Positions 51,469-62,250 of a stretch of DNA of 64,000 nt are shown piece after piece. The stretch spans positions 3,232,072 through 3,296,071 of the forward strand of contig NZ_CP050192.1 of the NCBI RefSeq assembly GCF_011694515.1, read 5' to 3'. Under the pieces are notes generated by a model, which was not told the DNA's origin, ran no database searches, and saw nothing but the letters and a program-made list of their open reading frames with translations. A program made the position numbers and the translations under genes. The stretch's first letter is position 1. Every line of letters starts with the position of its first letter. This DNA comes from Mycobacterium sp. DL592. Its GTDB lineage: Bacteria; Actinomycetota; Actinomycetes; Mycobacteriales; Mycobacteriaceae.

Positions 51469-52719
51469 GCGCCTGAAGGTGTTCGGCAAATCAGCTCAAA
51501 GTGATGGTCAGGTGGCCGCCCCTGGGTCATTGCTACGTTCAAGTCCGGTCAGCGCTGCGATCGCGCCGCTGAGTGCCACCGTCCATGCAATCGGCAGCAG
51601 CTATGTTCCTTGCACGCAAGCCTGTGCTAGTTCGTCGAGGTGGTTGGCGTTGTGCTGGGCGATCATCAAGTTATACGGGCCGGCCAGCACGCTTTAATGC
51701 ATCGGGTTCTGGCGAGTTGGTCGACGCCAGATCGGATCTGGGCACCCGGGCTGCCCTTGTCATAATGCGGGTTCCCCGAACATCGTGGACAAGATCATCA
51801 TGCCGTGTGGTGCATTGGCGGCGAGGGCTGGCTTGACACGGCCCCAACGTTCGACCGTCCGCGGTAAGGCCCGCGACCGCAGCCGCGTCGAATGCGGACG
51901 CGGCACCCTCAAAAGGGTCGCGCAGCAGATAGCGCTTCGCAGCGGATCTCCCCGGCTCATCTAACAATTCGCCTTCGACAGCGTCCCCGACGACTGCTGT
52001 GAGCAGCACTACCGATCGACTCAATGTTGCAGGATCCACAGCGGAGAGTCATCAACCTGCCGAAGCTTTGAAGGCGATCGTCGCCAGCTACCTGTCTATC
52101 GACCATCGGGACTACCCAGGGAAGGTTGTCCGGTCCCCTCGATGGGCGCCGAGGCCGGTCGCCGGGGAAGCTTGGTGCAGTCCGCGTACACGCTTGCGCC
52201 CCAATCTCCTACATTCTCCGGCCGCCCTACGGTCGCGACAACGCCGACACCGACCGCGAAGCGGCCGATTTCGGCTGCCCCACCATCACGCTGTAGAGCG
52301 GGAACCGTCGGTCAATCCAAGCCGGTCGCGGCGCCCGACCTCGTCACCGCTGCCTCAAGTTCCCTCCCACCGCAACAGATCGTGTTGGCCCACAACAATC
52401 CTGGCGCCGACCACGAGCTGTTACGGACAGCTGCTTGATTTCATTCACGAGCGCAACCTGCGCTCCGTGACTCTCAACGACGCGTTCAGCTAAAGCCCGT
52501 CAGCGCAGGGCTTTTCCTTTAAGCCCTGGGTCGCAGACCGGATCGCACCAGGCGGATCATTACGAAACCTGAGACCCCGGCGAAGGAGAAACGTCGCCGA
52601 GCTGTCGGCGCTACCGGTCAGCGCCATCCTCTAGATTCACATCGATCGGATACCTCGGATTGGCGAGGCTGAACGCTGATGATCAGAGCAACAAACCGCC
52701 GAGAGGAGTACTTGCCATC
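51469..52719. other. Degenerate stretch without intact genes
   Basis: About 1.25 kb, mostly non-coding or decayed. On the minus strand at about 51615-51680 a short coding-like fragment reads LAGPYNLMIAQHNANHLDEL but is interrupted by stops and frame changes; I do not recognise it. The 3' part holds the polysaccharide-deacetylase remnant listed separately. No transposase is recognisable. Confidence 0.6.
52195..52493 (+). pseudogene. Polysaccharide deacetylase (NodB-type) remnant
   Basis: The C-terminal part of a NodB-homology deacetylase can be read only by switching frames. Frame 1 (from 52210) gives YILRPPYGRDNADTDREA...FGCPTITL and then hits TAG at 52294 where homologs have Trp-Ser-Gly. 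Frame 2 continues GTVGQSKPVAAPDLVTAASS...IVLAHNNPG to a stop at 52438. Frame 3 ends LLDFIHERNLRSVTLNDAFS at 52493. The RPPYG motif and the tail are typical of the family. At least two frameshifts plus one nonsense codon make it non-functional. Confidence 0.75.
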
Positions 52720-53064
52720 GTGGTGTCGCGCTATCCGTTATCGCTGTCTGCTCGCTCCGGTCAACGACTGCCGCCGCCGTTGGCCGTCGAATGGGAGTGG
52801 CAGACGATCGGACGATGCGTCGGCGAGCCGGTAGAGGTGTTCTTCCCCGAAGACGGCCCACGCGCTAATCGTCTTCGACTTGAGCGGCAAGCCAAGAGCA
52901 TCTGCACCGACTGCCCGGTGAGAGCCCAATGTCTTTCACACGCATTGAACACCCCAGAACCACACGGGGTGTGGGGTGCGATGACATCCAGTGAACGCCA
53001 GCAATACCGTGTCGAGGCGGCTGCCGCCGATCGTCAGGCCGTTCCAAGACGGGTGATTGCCTGA
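52720..53064 (+). CDS. WhiB-family iron-sulfur regulator
   Basis: A 114-aa WhiB-like protein. Four cysteines, in IGRCVGEP and then CTDCPVRAQC, have the C-X28/29-C-X2-C-X5-C spacing that holds a [4Fe-4S] cluster, and a GVWGAMT turn (usually GVWGG) precedes the basic SSERQQYR tail. GAGAGGAG at 52701-52708 sets the start at GTG 52720; a longer frame from 52660 lacks such a site. It is not one of the M. tuberculosis genes at this position and sits among decayed genes, so it is probably accessory. The stop overlaps a small ORF. Confidence 0.88.
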   Translation: MVSRYPLSLSARSGQRLPPPLAVEWEWQTIGRCVGEPVEVFFPEDGPRANRLRLERQAKSICTDCPVRAQCLSHALNTPEPHGVWGAMTSSERQQYRVEAAAADRQAVPRRVIA

Positions 53065-53174
53065 TGACGGACAACGAGGAACCGTTTGGTGGTTCTCACG
53101 GTGTCGGCTTGTCGGAGTGTATGGCCGCCAACTGCGGAACAGTCTTGATGGCATTCGCCAACCGCCGGGCATGA
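53064..53174 (+). CDS. 36-aa ORF overlapping the whiB stop
   Basis: The ATG shares its A with the TGA of the WhiB gene (TGATG), suggesting translational coupling. The product is MTDNEEPFGGSHGVGLSE followed by CMAANCGTVLMAFANRRA, with two cysteines. No homology is recognised. It could be a real small protein or the truncated start of a lost gene; the decayed surroundings make either possible. Confidence 0.4.
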   Translation: MTDNEEPFGGSHGVGLSECMAANCGTVLMAFANRRA

Positions 53175-53835
53175 GCACCACCCAAAGCCTGCGATTCATT
53201 TTCAGTCGACGTCAGCGGGTTCCTCCACTGCTTAGGGCGCTCGACCTCGTGACAACCCGGATTCCTCCGTCGCCAAAAGTCTCCCGGCAATGCGAACCAC
53301 CACAGTCCGGAATCATCTTTCCGAAGATTCGCCGATCCTGACAGATCCACGGCTTTCGGTGGGAGAACTATCCGCATAGAAAGTGTTTGACCGAAATATT
53401 CGTCTTCGTCACGATGGTGCGTACCGACCAGGAGAACCATCGCCGCGTTCGAGCGAGACGTCACGGCCAACCGATACATCGTCACCCCCGAACGGCTCTT
53501 AGGCGAGCCGGACTTCACGTTGCGCGTGCTCGCCCACGACCTGCTCGCCTACCAGAACATCTACGACAACGGGCTCGGCGCGCTACCGGGCGTGCAACGT
53601 CTGACGTCGACACTGGTGATGAAGCGGATCGGTTCCGACCGAAGCGTGCCGATCCGGTGGTCGGGGGCCCGGCACTCTGCCCAGCCTTCGTCGGCCGGCG
53701 CTGCGATGCGGGGCGCCTCCACCACCATCAGCGCCTGGCTGGGCGGTGTGCCATCAAACTGACCGCGGACGACTCGTCGATCAGCTCACCGCGATAATCG
53801 ACGACCTCGGCGAGCCCCGACTGTTCCACGATTAG
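53175..53835. other. Gap with an Lrp/AsnC remnant, otherwise no gene
   Basis: About 660 bp between the small ORF and the SulP gene stop. Apart from the Lrp/AsnC fragment listed separately I see no intact coding sequence, RNA or repeat. Confidence 0.5.
53387..53660 (+). pseudogene. Lrp/AsnC regulator C-terminal fragment, frameshifted
   Basis: The RAM half of an Lrp/AsnC regulator can be read in two frames. One frame gives IFVFVTMVRTDQEN near 53393-53434. After a frameshift the other gives IAAFERDVTANRYIVTPERL, LLGEPDFTLRVLAHDLLAYQ and LPGVQRLTSTLVMKRI to about 53650. The HTH half is missing. It lies just upstream of the convergent sulfate-transport genes. Confidence 0.75.
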
Positions 53836-55626
53836 TCACACCAGGTAATAGAGCGGGTCGCGACGCTTCTCACCATTGGTTTCGACGGGCACTGCTTCCG
53901 GCTCTGCGACGCTGATTCTGGACCTGGCAAAGCGCACCGCCCGCAGTGTCGCGGAGTACTCTTCGGCTTCTTCAGGGAACACCTGCTCGGCAGGGAACCA
54001 CTCGTCAAACCCGATGTTGTGCAAGACCTTCAGCGCATCGGGACGCACACCGGCGAGCAGGATCGCCGTGCGGACACCCTCGTGTTCGCGCCCGTTTTCT
54101 TCACGCAGGAAGTGCTCCAGCCGCTCAATGGTCACTGCGTCGGGGTTGCGTACTCGCTTGAGCCGCAAGATGACGAACAGCAGCTGCTGAGTCCGTATCC
54201 GGTCGCGCAGTGTATCCAGATAGCGATCGAGCTCCGGAGCAGCGCCGAAGAACAACTCGCCTTCCAGATCGAAGATGGCCAAGGACGGATCCTCCGGATC
54301 ATCGCCGAGGCGCTCACGCACCACACGGTCCGGCGTGACGGTCAGTTCAGCGGCCTTGAGCTTAGCGGCACGGGGCACGAACAAGACGATGGACAACGCA
54401 ATCCCGAGCAGCACAGCCTTATCCAGGTCGATCAGCACACCGGTCAGGCCCGTGATCACCACCAACCCTGCGTCATAACGCGATGCCTTCACCGTCGTGA
54501 CCAGCCGCCGGAAGTCGACGAGACGCACGGCGGTGACGAGCAGCAGCCCGGCCAGGGCAGATTCGGGAACGTAGTGCAGCAGCGGCGCAAAGAGCAGCAG
54601 CGCCACCGCGACCGCGGCGGCGGACACGATTCCCGAGAACCGGGTCAGCGCACCGGCCTGGTAGTTGATCGCCGATCGGGACAGCGAGCCGGAACCGGGC
54701 ACGCTCTGGAAGAAGCCGCCGACCAGGTTGGCCAGGCCCTCGGCGAGGATCTGGCGGTTGTAGTCGATCTTCTGGTGTGACTGGTGCGCAATGGCCTTCG
54801 CGATCGACAGCGCCTCAATGAGACCGATGAAGGCGATCGCCAGCGCACCCTGGGACAGCTGTGCGAGCGATCCGAGATCCACAGAGGGAATGTGGGGCGA
54901 CGGCAGGCTCTGTGGAACCTTTGCGGCGAGGGCGACGGCCGTCTTACCACCTTTACCCGCGGTGGACCATCCCGCCAGATACGCGATCACCGCCGCGACG
55001 ATCAGCACTGTCAGCAGGTCGATCTGCGGCAACCCAAAGCGCTGCACCAGTTTTCGCAGTCCGACGGCCAGGACGACGGCGGTGATGCTGAGGAACACTG
55101 CGCGCAGGTTGATCGGGTCACCGTGAAACACGGTGAGGTACAGCCGTTCCAGCACCTGCATGTGGGCGTTGCCCTTGTTCTTGACACCGAGCGCGTTGGC
55201 GATCTGACCTATCGCCAGCAGCAACGCCGCAGCGGCCATGAACCCGATGATGACCGATTCGGAGATATAACGCGTCAGGTCACCCAGTTTGAACACGGCA
55301 ATGAGGATCTGGAACGTACCGGCCAGGATCCCGAGCGCGAACAGCGCTTCGAACAGGACGGTCCGATTTTCCGGATCGATGAACGCCAGCGAGCTGAACA
55401 CCAGCAACGAGATCGCGCTCGTCGGCCCGTTGATCAGATGCGAGGACGAACCGAAGATCGAGGCGATGGTCGTGACGACAATCGCCGAGTAGACCCCGTA
55501 TTTGGGGTCCACGCCCGCGATGAGGGCGTACGCGATGCCCTGCGGCAGCGCCACGGCCGCGACGGTCAGACCGGCGACCAGATCACGGCGGCCGGTGGCC
55601 CAGCTGTAGTTAAGCGAAAGACTCAT
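53836..55626 (-). CDS. SulP-family anion (sulfate) permease with STAS domain
   Basis: A 596-aa SLC26/SulP transporter. The N-terminal membrane domain has about 12 hydrophobic segments, with [26 protein letters not shown] and [14 protein letters not shown] near the start and the [22 protein letters not shown] signature in the middle. The cytoplasmic C-terminus is a STAS domain (about 430-560: [43 protein letters not shown]). The ATG (55626) overlaps the stop of the sulfate-binding-protein gene (ATGA), so the two are coupled. Sulfate is inferred from the partner. Confidence 0.93.
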   Translation of the reverse strand: MSLSLNYSWATGRRDLVAGLTVAAVALPQGIAYALIAGVDPKYGVYSAIVVTTIASIFGSSSHLINGPTSAISLLVFSSLAFIDPENRTVLFEALFALGILAGTFQILIAVFKLGDLTRYISESVIIGFMAAAALLLAIGQIANALGVKNKGNAHMQVLERLYLTVFHGDPINLRAVFLSITAVVLAVGLRKLVQRFGLPQIDLLTVLIVAAVIAYLAGWSTAGKGGKTAVALAAKVPQSLPSPHIPSVDLGSLAQLSQGALAIAFIGLIEALSIAKAIAHQSHQKIDYNRQILAEGLANLVGGFFQSVPGSGSLSRSAINYQAGALTRFSGIVSAAAVAVALLLFAPLLHYVPESALAGLLLVTAVRLVDFRRLVTTVKASRYDAGLVVITGLTGVLIDLDKAVLLGIALSIVLFVPRAAKLKAAELTVTPDRVVRERLGDDPEDPSLAIFDLEGELFFGAAPELDRYLDTLRDRIRTQQLLFVILRLKRVRNPDAVTIERLEHFLREENGREHEGVRTAILLAGVRPDALKVLHNIGFDEWFPAEQVFPEEAEEYSATLRAVRFARSRISVAEPEAVPVETNGEKRRDPLYYLV

Positions 55627-56732
55627 GCTCCGCCCCTTCCCAGGCCGCTGGAGATCGAGTGACCGGACACCGCAGCCGGCACCGATGCCGAGACGATGTC
55701 GTAGATGCCGTTCGTGCCGAAGAAGCGTTGCCGCGCATCGTCCCAGTCGTTGGCGATAGCGGTAACAGGGAACAGCTTGATGTTCGGCAGCCGGTCGGAG
55801 TGCTTGGCCAAGATCGCTGCGTTGGACGGCCGATATCCGTACTGCGCGAACAGCTCCTGCGCGGGATCGGTGTACAGATACTCCAGATACGCCTTGGCGA
55901 ACGCGGCCGTCTTGCTGTTGGTGTCGTTGGCGTCGACCCACGCGACGGCCGGCTCGGCGAGAAGACTTACCGGCGGATAGACGACCTCCAGTGCGCCCTT
56001 GCTGTCCGCCGCCTCACGCAGCGCTTCGTTCTCCCAGGCCAGCTGCACGTCGCCGATCTGGCGGTCGGAGAAGCTCTGCGCCGAACTCCTGGCGCCCTCG
56101 TCCTGCACGACCACGTTCCGGTACAGCGCCTTCAGATAGTCAAGCGCCTGCGACTCCGTCCCGCCGCGGGTGATGACCGCACCCCACCCCGCCAGCACGG
56201 TCAGCTGGCCGTTGCCTGAAGTACGCGGGTCGGGAGTCACCACCGCGACGCCGTCGTTGGCGAGGTCCGGCCAGTCGTGGATGCCTTTGGGGTTTCCCTT
56301 ATGGACCACGAACACGATCGTCGAGGTGTACGGCACCGAGTTGTGCGGCAGCCGCTTCTGCCAGTCCGGCTGGATCAGGCCCCGTTTGCGCAACGCGTCG
56401 ACATCGCTGATCAGCGCCAGCGAGACGACATTGGCCTTCTGCGCGCCGTCGATAACGCTTCGCGCCTGCCGGCCGGAACCGCCGTGGGATTGCTTGATAT
56501 CGAGGGTTATGCCGGATTGCTTGCGATAGTTGTCGACGAAGTCCTTGTCCAGCGCGGCGTACACCTCACGAGTGGGGTCGTAGGACACGTTGAGGATCTG
56601 ATTCGGAGTGTCGTCAGGCAGGTTCTTCGCCACGAGCAGCACCGATGCCACCACGACGGCGACAACACCCACAATGTTCAGCCAAGGCATGCCCAGCAAC
56701 CGACCCGGCCCGCCCTCCAAAGTCTCTGTCAT
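55623..56732 (-). CDS. Sulfate/molybdate-type ABC solute-binding protein, membrane anchored
   Basis: A 369-aa periplasmic-binding-protein-fold protein of the Sbp/CysP type. A membrane segment ([19 protein letters not shown], about 18-36) without a lipobox Cys anchors it. [53 protein letters not shown] and the C-terminal [26 protein letters not shown] are typical of sulfate-binding proteins. It has no ABC permease or ATPase next to it; instead its stop overlaps the start of a SulP permease. AAGGAG lies ahead of the ATG. Confidence 0.93.
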   Translation of the reverse strand: MTETLEGGPGRLLGMPWLNIVGVVAVVVASVLLVAKNLPDDTPNQILNVSYDPTREVYAALDKDFVDNYRKQSGITLDIKQSHGGSGRQARSVIDGAQKANVVSLALISDVDALRKRGLIQPDWQKRLPHNSVPYTSTIVFVVHKGNPKGIHDWPDLANDGVAVVTPDPRTSGNGQLTVLAGWGAVITRGGTESQALDYLKALYRNVVVQDEGARSSAQSFSDRQIGDVQLAWENEALREAADSKGALEVVYPPVSLLAEPAVAWVDANDTNSKTAAFAKAYLEYLYTDPAQELFAQYGYRPSNAAILAKHSDRLPNIKLFPVTAIANDWDDARQRFFGTNGIYDIVSASVPAAVSGHSISSGLGRGGA

Positions 56733-57035
56733 CGGCCGCTCCTTGCCTCACGCGTACTGAGTGAGAGAAACTTAGCCTCGATCTCGCCCTCAAACAGCTG
56801 CGAGAACGCTGACAACGCGCTTAAAAGGGGCGTTGAGCTGGTGTTTTGCAACCGCCACTCAAACAATCAGCGCATTCAGAAACCCTTTGCGGACCCCGGC
56901 CCGCCCGACTGCAACCTGGAATGCGGAAGTGACAACTTCACTGAACCCGCATAGGCCGCAGCGGTCTGACCGGAGGTGGCCTTCTCCCAGTTTCCACTGA
57001 CAACCAACTGAGATCGCCCCCTGAGAAACGAAAAC
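56733..57035. other. Intergenic region upstream of the sulfate-transport genes
   Basis: About 300 bp holding the promoter of the sbp-sulP pair (minus strand) and the 3' end of the ilv transcript. I see no convincing operator, RNA or gene here. Confidence 0.4.
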
Positions 57036-57075
57036 GGCGCGCTTATCACCGCTGGTGGGCGGTGACAAGCGCGCC
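57036..57075 (-). terminator. Terminator of the ilvBNC operon
   Basis: A 17-bp hairpin, GGCGCGCTTATCACCGC against GCGGTGACAAGCGCGCC, with one mismatch and a short loop. On the minus strand it is followed by GTTTTCGTTT. It lies just past the ilvC stop. Confidence 0.88.
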
Positions 57076-57093
57076 GATTCGCGGCGGGTGCCG

Positions 57094-58678
<1,585 letters not shown>

Positions 58679-58679
<1 letters not shown>

Positions 58680-60598
58680 TAGGCGCGCCCTTCTTCGTTG
58701 TCGTCGAACAGCGGACGGATGTTGCGCGCGGCCATGATCTCGTCGTTGCCGGTGCCCGCGGCGACCATCGGCCACACCTGTGCGTCGGCGCCGACGATGA
58801 AGTCGATCACCACCGGGCGGTCGTTGATGGCGCGCGCCTGGTTGATCACGTCGACCACGTCTTCCTCACGCTCACAACGCAATCCGACACAGCCCATGGC
58901 CTCGGCCAGCTTGACGAAATCGGGGATGCGATGGCTGTGCGTGGACAGGCCGGTATTGCTGTAGCGCTCGCCGTAGAACAGGGTCTGCCACTGGCGCACC
59001 ATGCCGAGGTTGCCGTTGTTGATCAGCGCGACCTTGATCGGCACACCCTCGAGGGCACAGGTGGCCAGCTCCTGATTGGTCATCTGGAAGCAGCCGTCGC
59101 CGTCGATGGCCCACACCTCGGCGTCGGGACGGGCCATCTTGGCTCCCATGGCCGCCGGGATGGCGTAGCCCATGGTGCCCAGCCCGCCGGAGTTCAGCCA
59201 GGTGCGCGGGTTCTCGTATTTGATGAACTGCGCGGCCCACATCTGGTGCTGGCCAACGCCTGCGACGTAGATGGCGTCCGGTCCGGCGATTTTGCCCAGC
59301 TCGGAGATGACGTACTCGGGGCTGAGGCTGCCGTCGCTCTGGGGGTCCCAGCTCAGCGGGTAGGTGGCCCGGATTCCGGACAGGTACTCCCACCAGTTGT
59401 CCAGATCCGCCTTCTCGGGCGCTTTGCCGATTCCCAGGTCGCTTCGCTCCTGCCCGCCGGTGGTTTTCCGCAGCGCCTCAATGAGTTCCGCGATCGCCAG
59501 CTTCACGTCACCCACGATCGGGACGTCGGCATTGCGGTTCTTGCCGATCTCGGCGGGGTCGATGTCGACGTGGATCACCTTGGCCTCGGGCGCGAAGGAG
59601 TCCAGCTTGCCGGTCACCCGGTCGTCGAATCGGGCGCCCAGGGCGATGAGCAGGTCGCTCTTCTGCAGCGCGGCCACTGCAGCGACCGTGCCGTGCATGC
59701 CGGGCATGCCCAGGTTCTGCGGGTGGCTGTCCGGGAATGCGCCACGCGCCATCAGGGTGGTGACCACCGGGATGCCGGTCAGCTCGGCCAGGTCCAGCAA
59801 CTCGCTGGTGGCCTCGCCGCGGATCACGCCGCCGCCGACATAGAGCACCGGCTTGCGGGCAGCCGCGATGAGCTTGGCGGCCTCGCGGATCTGACGGCTG
59901 TGCGGCTTGGTGTTGGGCTTGTAGCCGGGCAGGTCGATCTGCGGCGGCCAGGCGAAGGTGCACTGGGCCTGCAGCACGTCCTTGGGGATGTCGACGAGCA
60001 CCGCGCCGGGACGCCCGGTGGCGGCGATGTGGAATGCCTCGGCGATCACCTTGGGGATGTCGTCACCCTCGCGCACGAGGAAGTTGTGCTTGGTGATCGG
60101 CATCGTGATGCCGGAGATGTCGGCTTCCTGGAAGGCATCGGTGCCGATCAGCGAGCGGCCGACCTGCCCGGTGATGGCAACCACCGGGATGGAGTCCATC
60201 TGGGCGTCGGCCAGCGGCGTGACGAGGTTGGTCGCGCCCGGACCGGAGGTGGCCATCATGACGCCGACCTTGCCGGTGGCGTGCGCGTATCCGCTGGCCG
60301 CGTGGCCCGCACCCTGCTCATGGCGGACCAGGACGTGGCGCAGTTTCTTGGAGTCGAACAGCGGGTCGTAGACCGGCAGCACCGCGCCGCCGGGAATCCC
60401 GAAGATGGTGTCGACGCCGAGTTCCTCCAGCGACCGCACCACGGACTCGGCCCCGGTGAGCTGGTAGGGGGCGATGCGTTTGGGTGCCGGCAACGCCGAC
60501 GCGGGGGCGGTCTTACCGGTGGTCTGCGCTGCGGCGTCGGCGCCGTTGGCGGGGGCAGCCGCCGTTGGCTCGGGTGCTCGCGTGGTCGGTGCGCTCAC
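58679..60598 (-). CDS. ilvB: Acetolactate synthase catalytic (large) subunit with repeat insertion
   Basis: A ThDP- and FAD-dependent synthase of acetolactate/acetohydroxybutyrate, target of sulfonylurea-type inhibitors. The 639-aa protein has the N-terminal [16 protein letters not shown], catalytic-Glu region [19 protein letters not shown] and the ThDP motif [33 protein letters not shown]. In the loop between the FAD and ThDP domains (about 380-389) it carries [10 protein letters not shown], encoded by the dispersed repeat (59431-59460) and absent from the M. tuberculosis IlvB1 loop. It is about 20 residues longer than that enzyme. The start is GTG. Confidence 0.97.
59431..59460 (-). repeat. 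Dispersed in-frame palindromic repeat, copy C (in ilvB)
   Basis: A 30-bp copy that differs from copies A and B at three positions at the 5' plus-strand end and is identical over GTCGCTTCGCTCCTGCCCGC. It encodes [10 protein letters not shown] in a surface loop of IlvB. Confidence 0.85.
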
Positions 60599-60637
60599 GT
60601 TGTCCTCGATGTCCTCGTGTTGTTTCCTTGGGGCAAG

Positions 60638-60673
60638 AAAAAACCCCCGTCAGCGTCGGCGGCTGTACGAGGG
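60638..60673 (-). promoter_or_regulatory. ilvBNC attenuator (rho-independent hairpin)
   Basis: On the minus strand a stem CCCTCGT/ACGGGGG (with a G-U pair), extended by CAGC/GCTG, is followed by TTTTTT (complement at 60638-60643). It lies between the leader peptide and ilvB. It should terminate transcription when the leader peptide is translated freely. Confidence 0.85.
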
Positions 60674-60693
60674 TTGCGCGCTGGTGCGAGTGG

Positions 60694-60765
60694 CTATGCC
60701 CGGGTCGGGGCAAGCGCGGCACCAACGCGCTGGCCAATTACTACGAGCATTCCGCCGAACTTCAT
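60694..60765 (-). CDS. ilvB leader peptide
   Basis: A 23-codon ORF, MKFGGMLVVIGQRVGAAL followed by APTRA, with the run Leu-Val-Val-Ile, lies upstream of a terminator hairpin before ilvB. A GGAGG lies about 13 nt before the ATG. Branched-chain residues in a leader ahead of a rho-independent hairpin are the signature of ribosome-mediated attenuation: ribosome stalling at LVVI when charged tRNAs are scarce would block the terminator. The rest of the leader supplies alternative pairings I did not fold in full. Confidence 0.8.
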   Translation of the reverse strand: MKFGGMLVVIGQRVGAALAPTRA

Positions 60766-60838
60766 ATGCCGACGGTAGCCTCCGCACTGGTCAGGCGTCA
60801 AATCTCGGTTGCCTCGGCGGTGATGGGATGATGCAGGC

Positions 60839-61258
60839 ATGCCCTCCGGTTCCGTCCCCGACCCGACCTCGGCCACCACCGAACCCGCAAAGCCGGTGGT
60901 GATCAAGATGTCGCCGATGGCTCACTTCGCCTCCGGCTTCCTGGCCCTGGCGTTGCTGGCGTTGGTGCCGTTGTTCCCGAGGTGGGGCATGGCGCTGCTG
61001 GTGATCCCGGTGGTCGCCTCGGTGGCCATCGTGCGGTTTCGCACCGTGGCCGACCGGGAGACGGTCACCGCGCGCACCCTGTTGGGCAGCCGGACGGTGC
61101 GGTGGGACGACGTCCAGGGGCTGCGATTCGACCGGAGCGCCTGGGCCAAGGCCCGCCTCCGCGACGACTCAGAGTTGAGGCTGCCCGCGGTGACGTTCGC
61201 GACGCTGCCGCTGCTGACCTCGGCCAGTGGCGGCCGGGTGCCCAACCCTTACGAGTGA
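60839..61258 (+). CDS. PH-domain membrane protein (Cfp6-like)
   Basis: A 139-aa protein with two hydrophobic segments (residues about 30-66) followed by a bacterial PH domain: ETVTARTLLGSRTVRWDDVQGLRFDRSAWAKARLRDDSELRLPAVTF. Ortholog position of Rv3004 (Cfp6). Function unknown; PH domains of this type commonly sit on membrane proteins. It is divergent from ilvB. Confidence 0.88.
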   Translation: MPSGSVPDPTSATTEPAKPVVIKMSPMAHFASGFLALALLALVPLFPRWGMALLVIPVVASVAIVRFRTVADRETVTARTLLGSRTVRWDDVQGLRFDRSAWAKARLRDDSELRLPAVTFATLPLLTSASGGRVPNPYE

Positions 61259-61277
61259 GGCTCCGCGCGCGGAGTGG

Positions 61278-62114
61278 TCAGCCCAGCCTGCCGTGCAGGA
61301 AGAACCATGCGGCCACCCCGCCGCCCACGCCCACCAGCAGCGCGACGAACGAGCCAACGAACGGCCTGCGTGCCCAGCCCCGGCCGGCGTCGAATCCGTA
61401 GCGGCCCGGACCAACCAGAATGATCGAGGCGACGGCCGCGATGAGCACGATCAGGTATTCCATCCCCTGGGCGCCGAACACCGACAAGTAGCCGTCCTGA
61501 CGCTGGGCGGCGATGACGGTGAGCAGGCTGTTGACCAGGTAGGCCAAACCGCCGGCCGCGGCCAGTGGGGTGAACAGTCCGAGCACCAGGAGCACGCCGA
61601 TGACGATCTGCGCGCCTGCGCCGACATAGGTGAGGATTCCGGCGTGCTGGTAGCCGGCATCGGCGAGCGCGGTCTGGAACCCGCCCATCCCCTGCCCGCC
61701 GAACCAGCCGAATGCTTTCTGCAGGCCGTGGGCGATGAAGATGACGCCGACGACGATCCGCAGCAACAGCAGACCGAGATCCTGGGTACCGCGCTTGCCG
61801 GCCGCCTTGGCCCGTTCCTCAGCGTCGATGGGTTCGATCTCCATCGGCCCGGCAGCGGTGATCGGTGCGGGCTGGGCATGTGGCTGCACGTAGGGCAGCG
61901 GCTCGGGGTCGTGCAGCAACCCGTAACCGGTCGACGGCGCCGCGTCGGAACCGGGGACTGTCGGGTTGTAGTGCGGGATCTTCGTGGTCTCGAAGTCGCC
62001 GCCGTAGGTGGCCGACGGGAGATCGTCTTCCGGGTCGACGAGCTGGGCCGACGCGGGTCGAGCCGAGGAGTCGTCGGGGCGTTGCCAGCGCGTTTCGGGG
62101 CCTTGACTCGTCAC
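61278..62114 (-). CDS. DoxX-family membrane protein
   Basis: A 278-aa protein, ortholog position of Rv3005c. A long acidic/proline-rich cytoplasmic N-terminus (about 1-105) precedes a four-helix DoxX domain (LLLLRIVVGVIFIAHGLQKAFGWFGGQG, ILTYVGAGAQIVIGVLLVLGLF) and a fifth hydrophobic segment. In M. tuberculosis this DoxX protein joins SodA and SseA in a membrane-associated redox complex; whether that holds here is inferred. GTG 62114 follows a possible -10 TACTCT by about 7 nt, so the mRNA may be leaderless. Confidence 0.92.
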   Translation of the reverse strand: MTSQGPETRWQRPDDSSARPASAQLVDPEDDLPSATYGGDFETTKIPHYNPTVPGSDAAPSTGYGLLHDPEPLPYVQPHAQPAPITAAGPMEIEPIDAEERAKAAGKRGTQDLGLLLLRIVVGVIFIAHGLQKAFGWFGGQGMGGFQTALADAGYQHAGILTYVGAGAQIVIGVLLVLGLFTPLAAAGGLAYLVNSLLTVIAAQRQDGYLSVFGAQGMEYLIVLIAAVASIILVGPGRYGFDAGRGWARRPFVGSFVALLVGVGGGVAAWFFLHGRLG

Positions 62115-62250
62115 GAAAGTCAGAGTAAGTGCAACTTCGCGCAAATCGGGGATTTGAGCGGCGCTTCCGCCAGTGGAAATTCCTACCCGCCGACATGCTC
62201 GCCCGTACCGTCGTGGCGAACACCGGGGCTGTATCCGTAACCTGGCGGGC

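Noticed and set aside
51671..52039. 122-codon minus-strand frame in the decayed zone
   Set aside because: Composition changes along it, and a more gene-like fragment near its end lies in a different frame, so it is probably not an intact gene.
53096..53518. 140-codon minus-strand frame
   Set aside because: It covers the antisense of the Lrp/AsnC remnant and the small ORF, with no recognisable motif.
58931..60778. 615-codon open frame on the plus strand
   Set aside because: It is the shadow of ilvB, whose domains are intact on the other strand.
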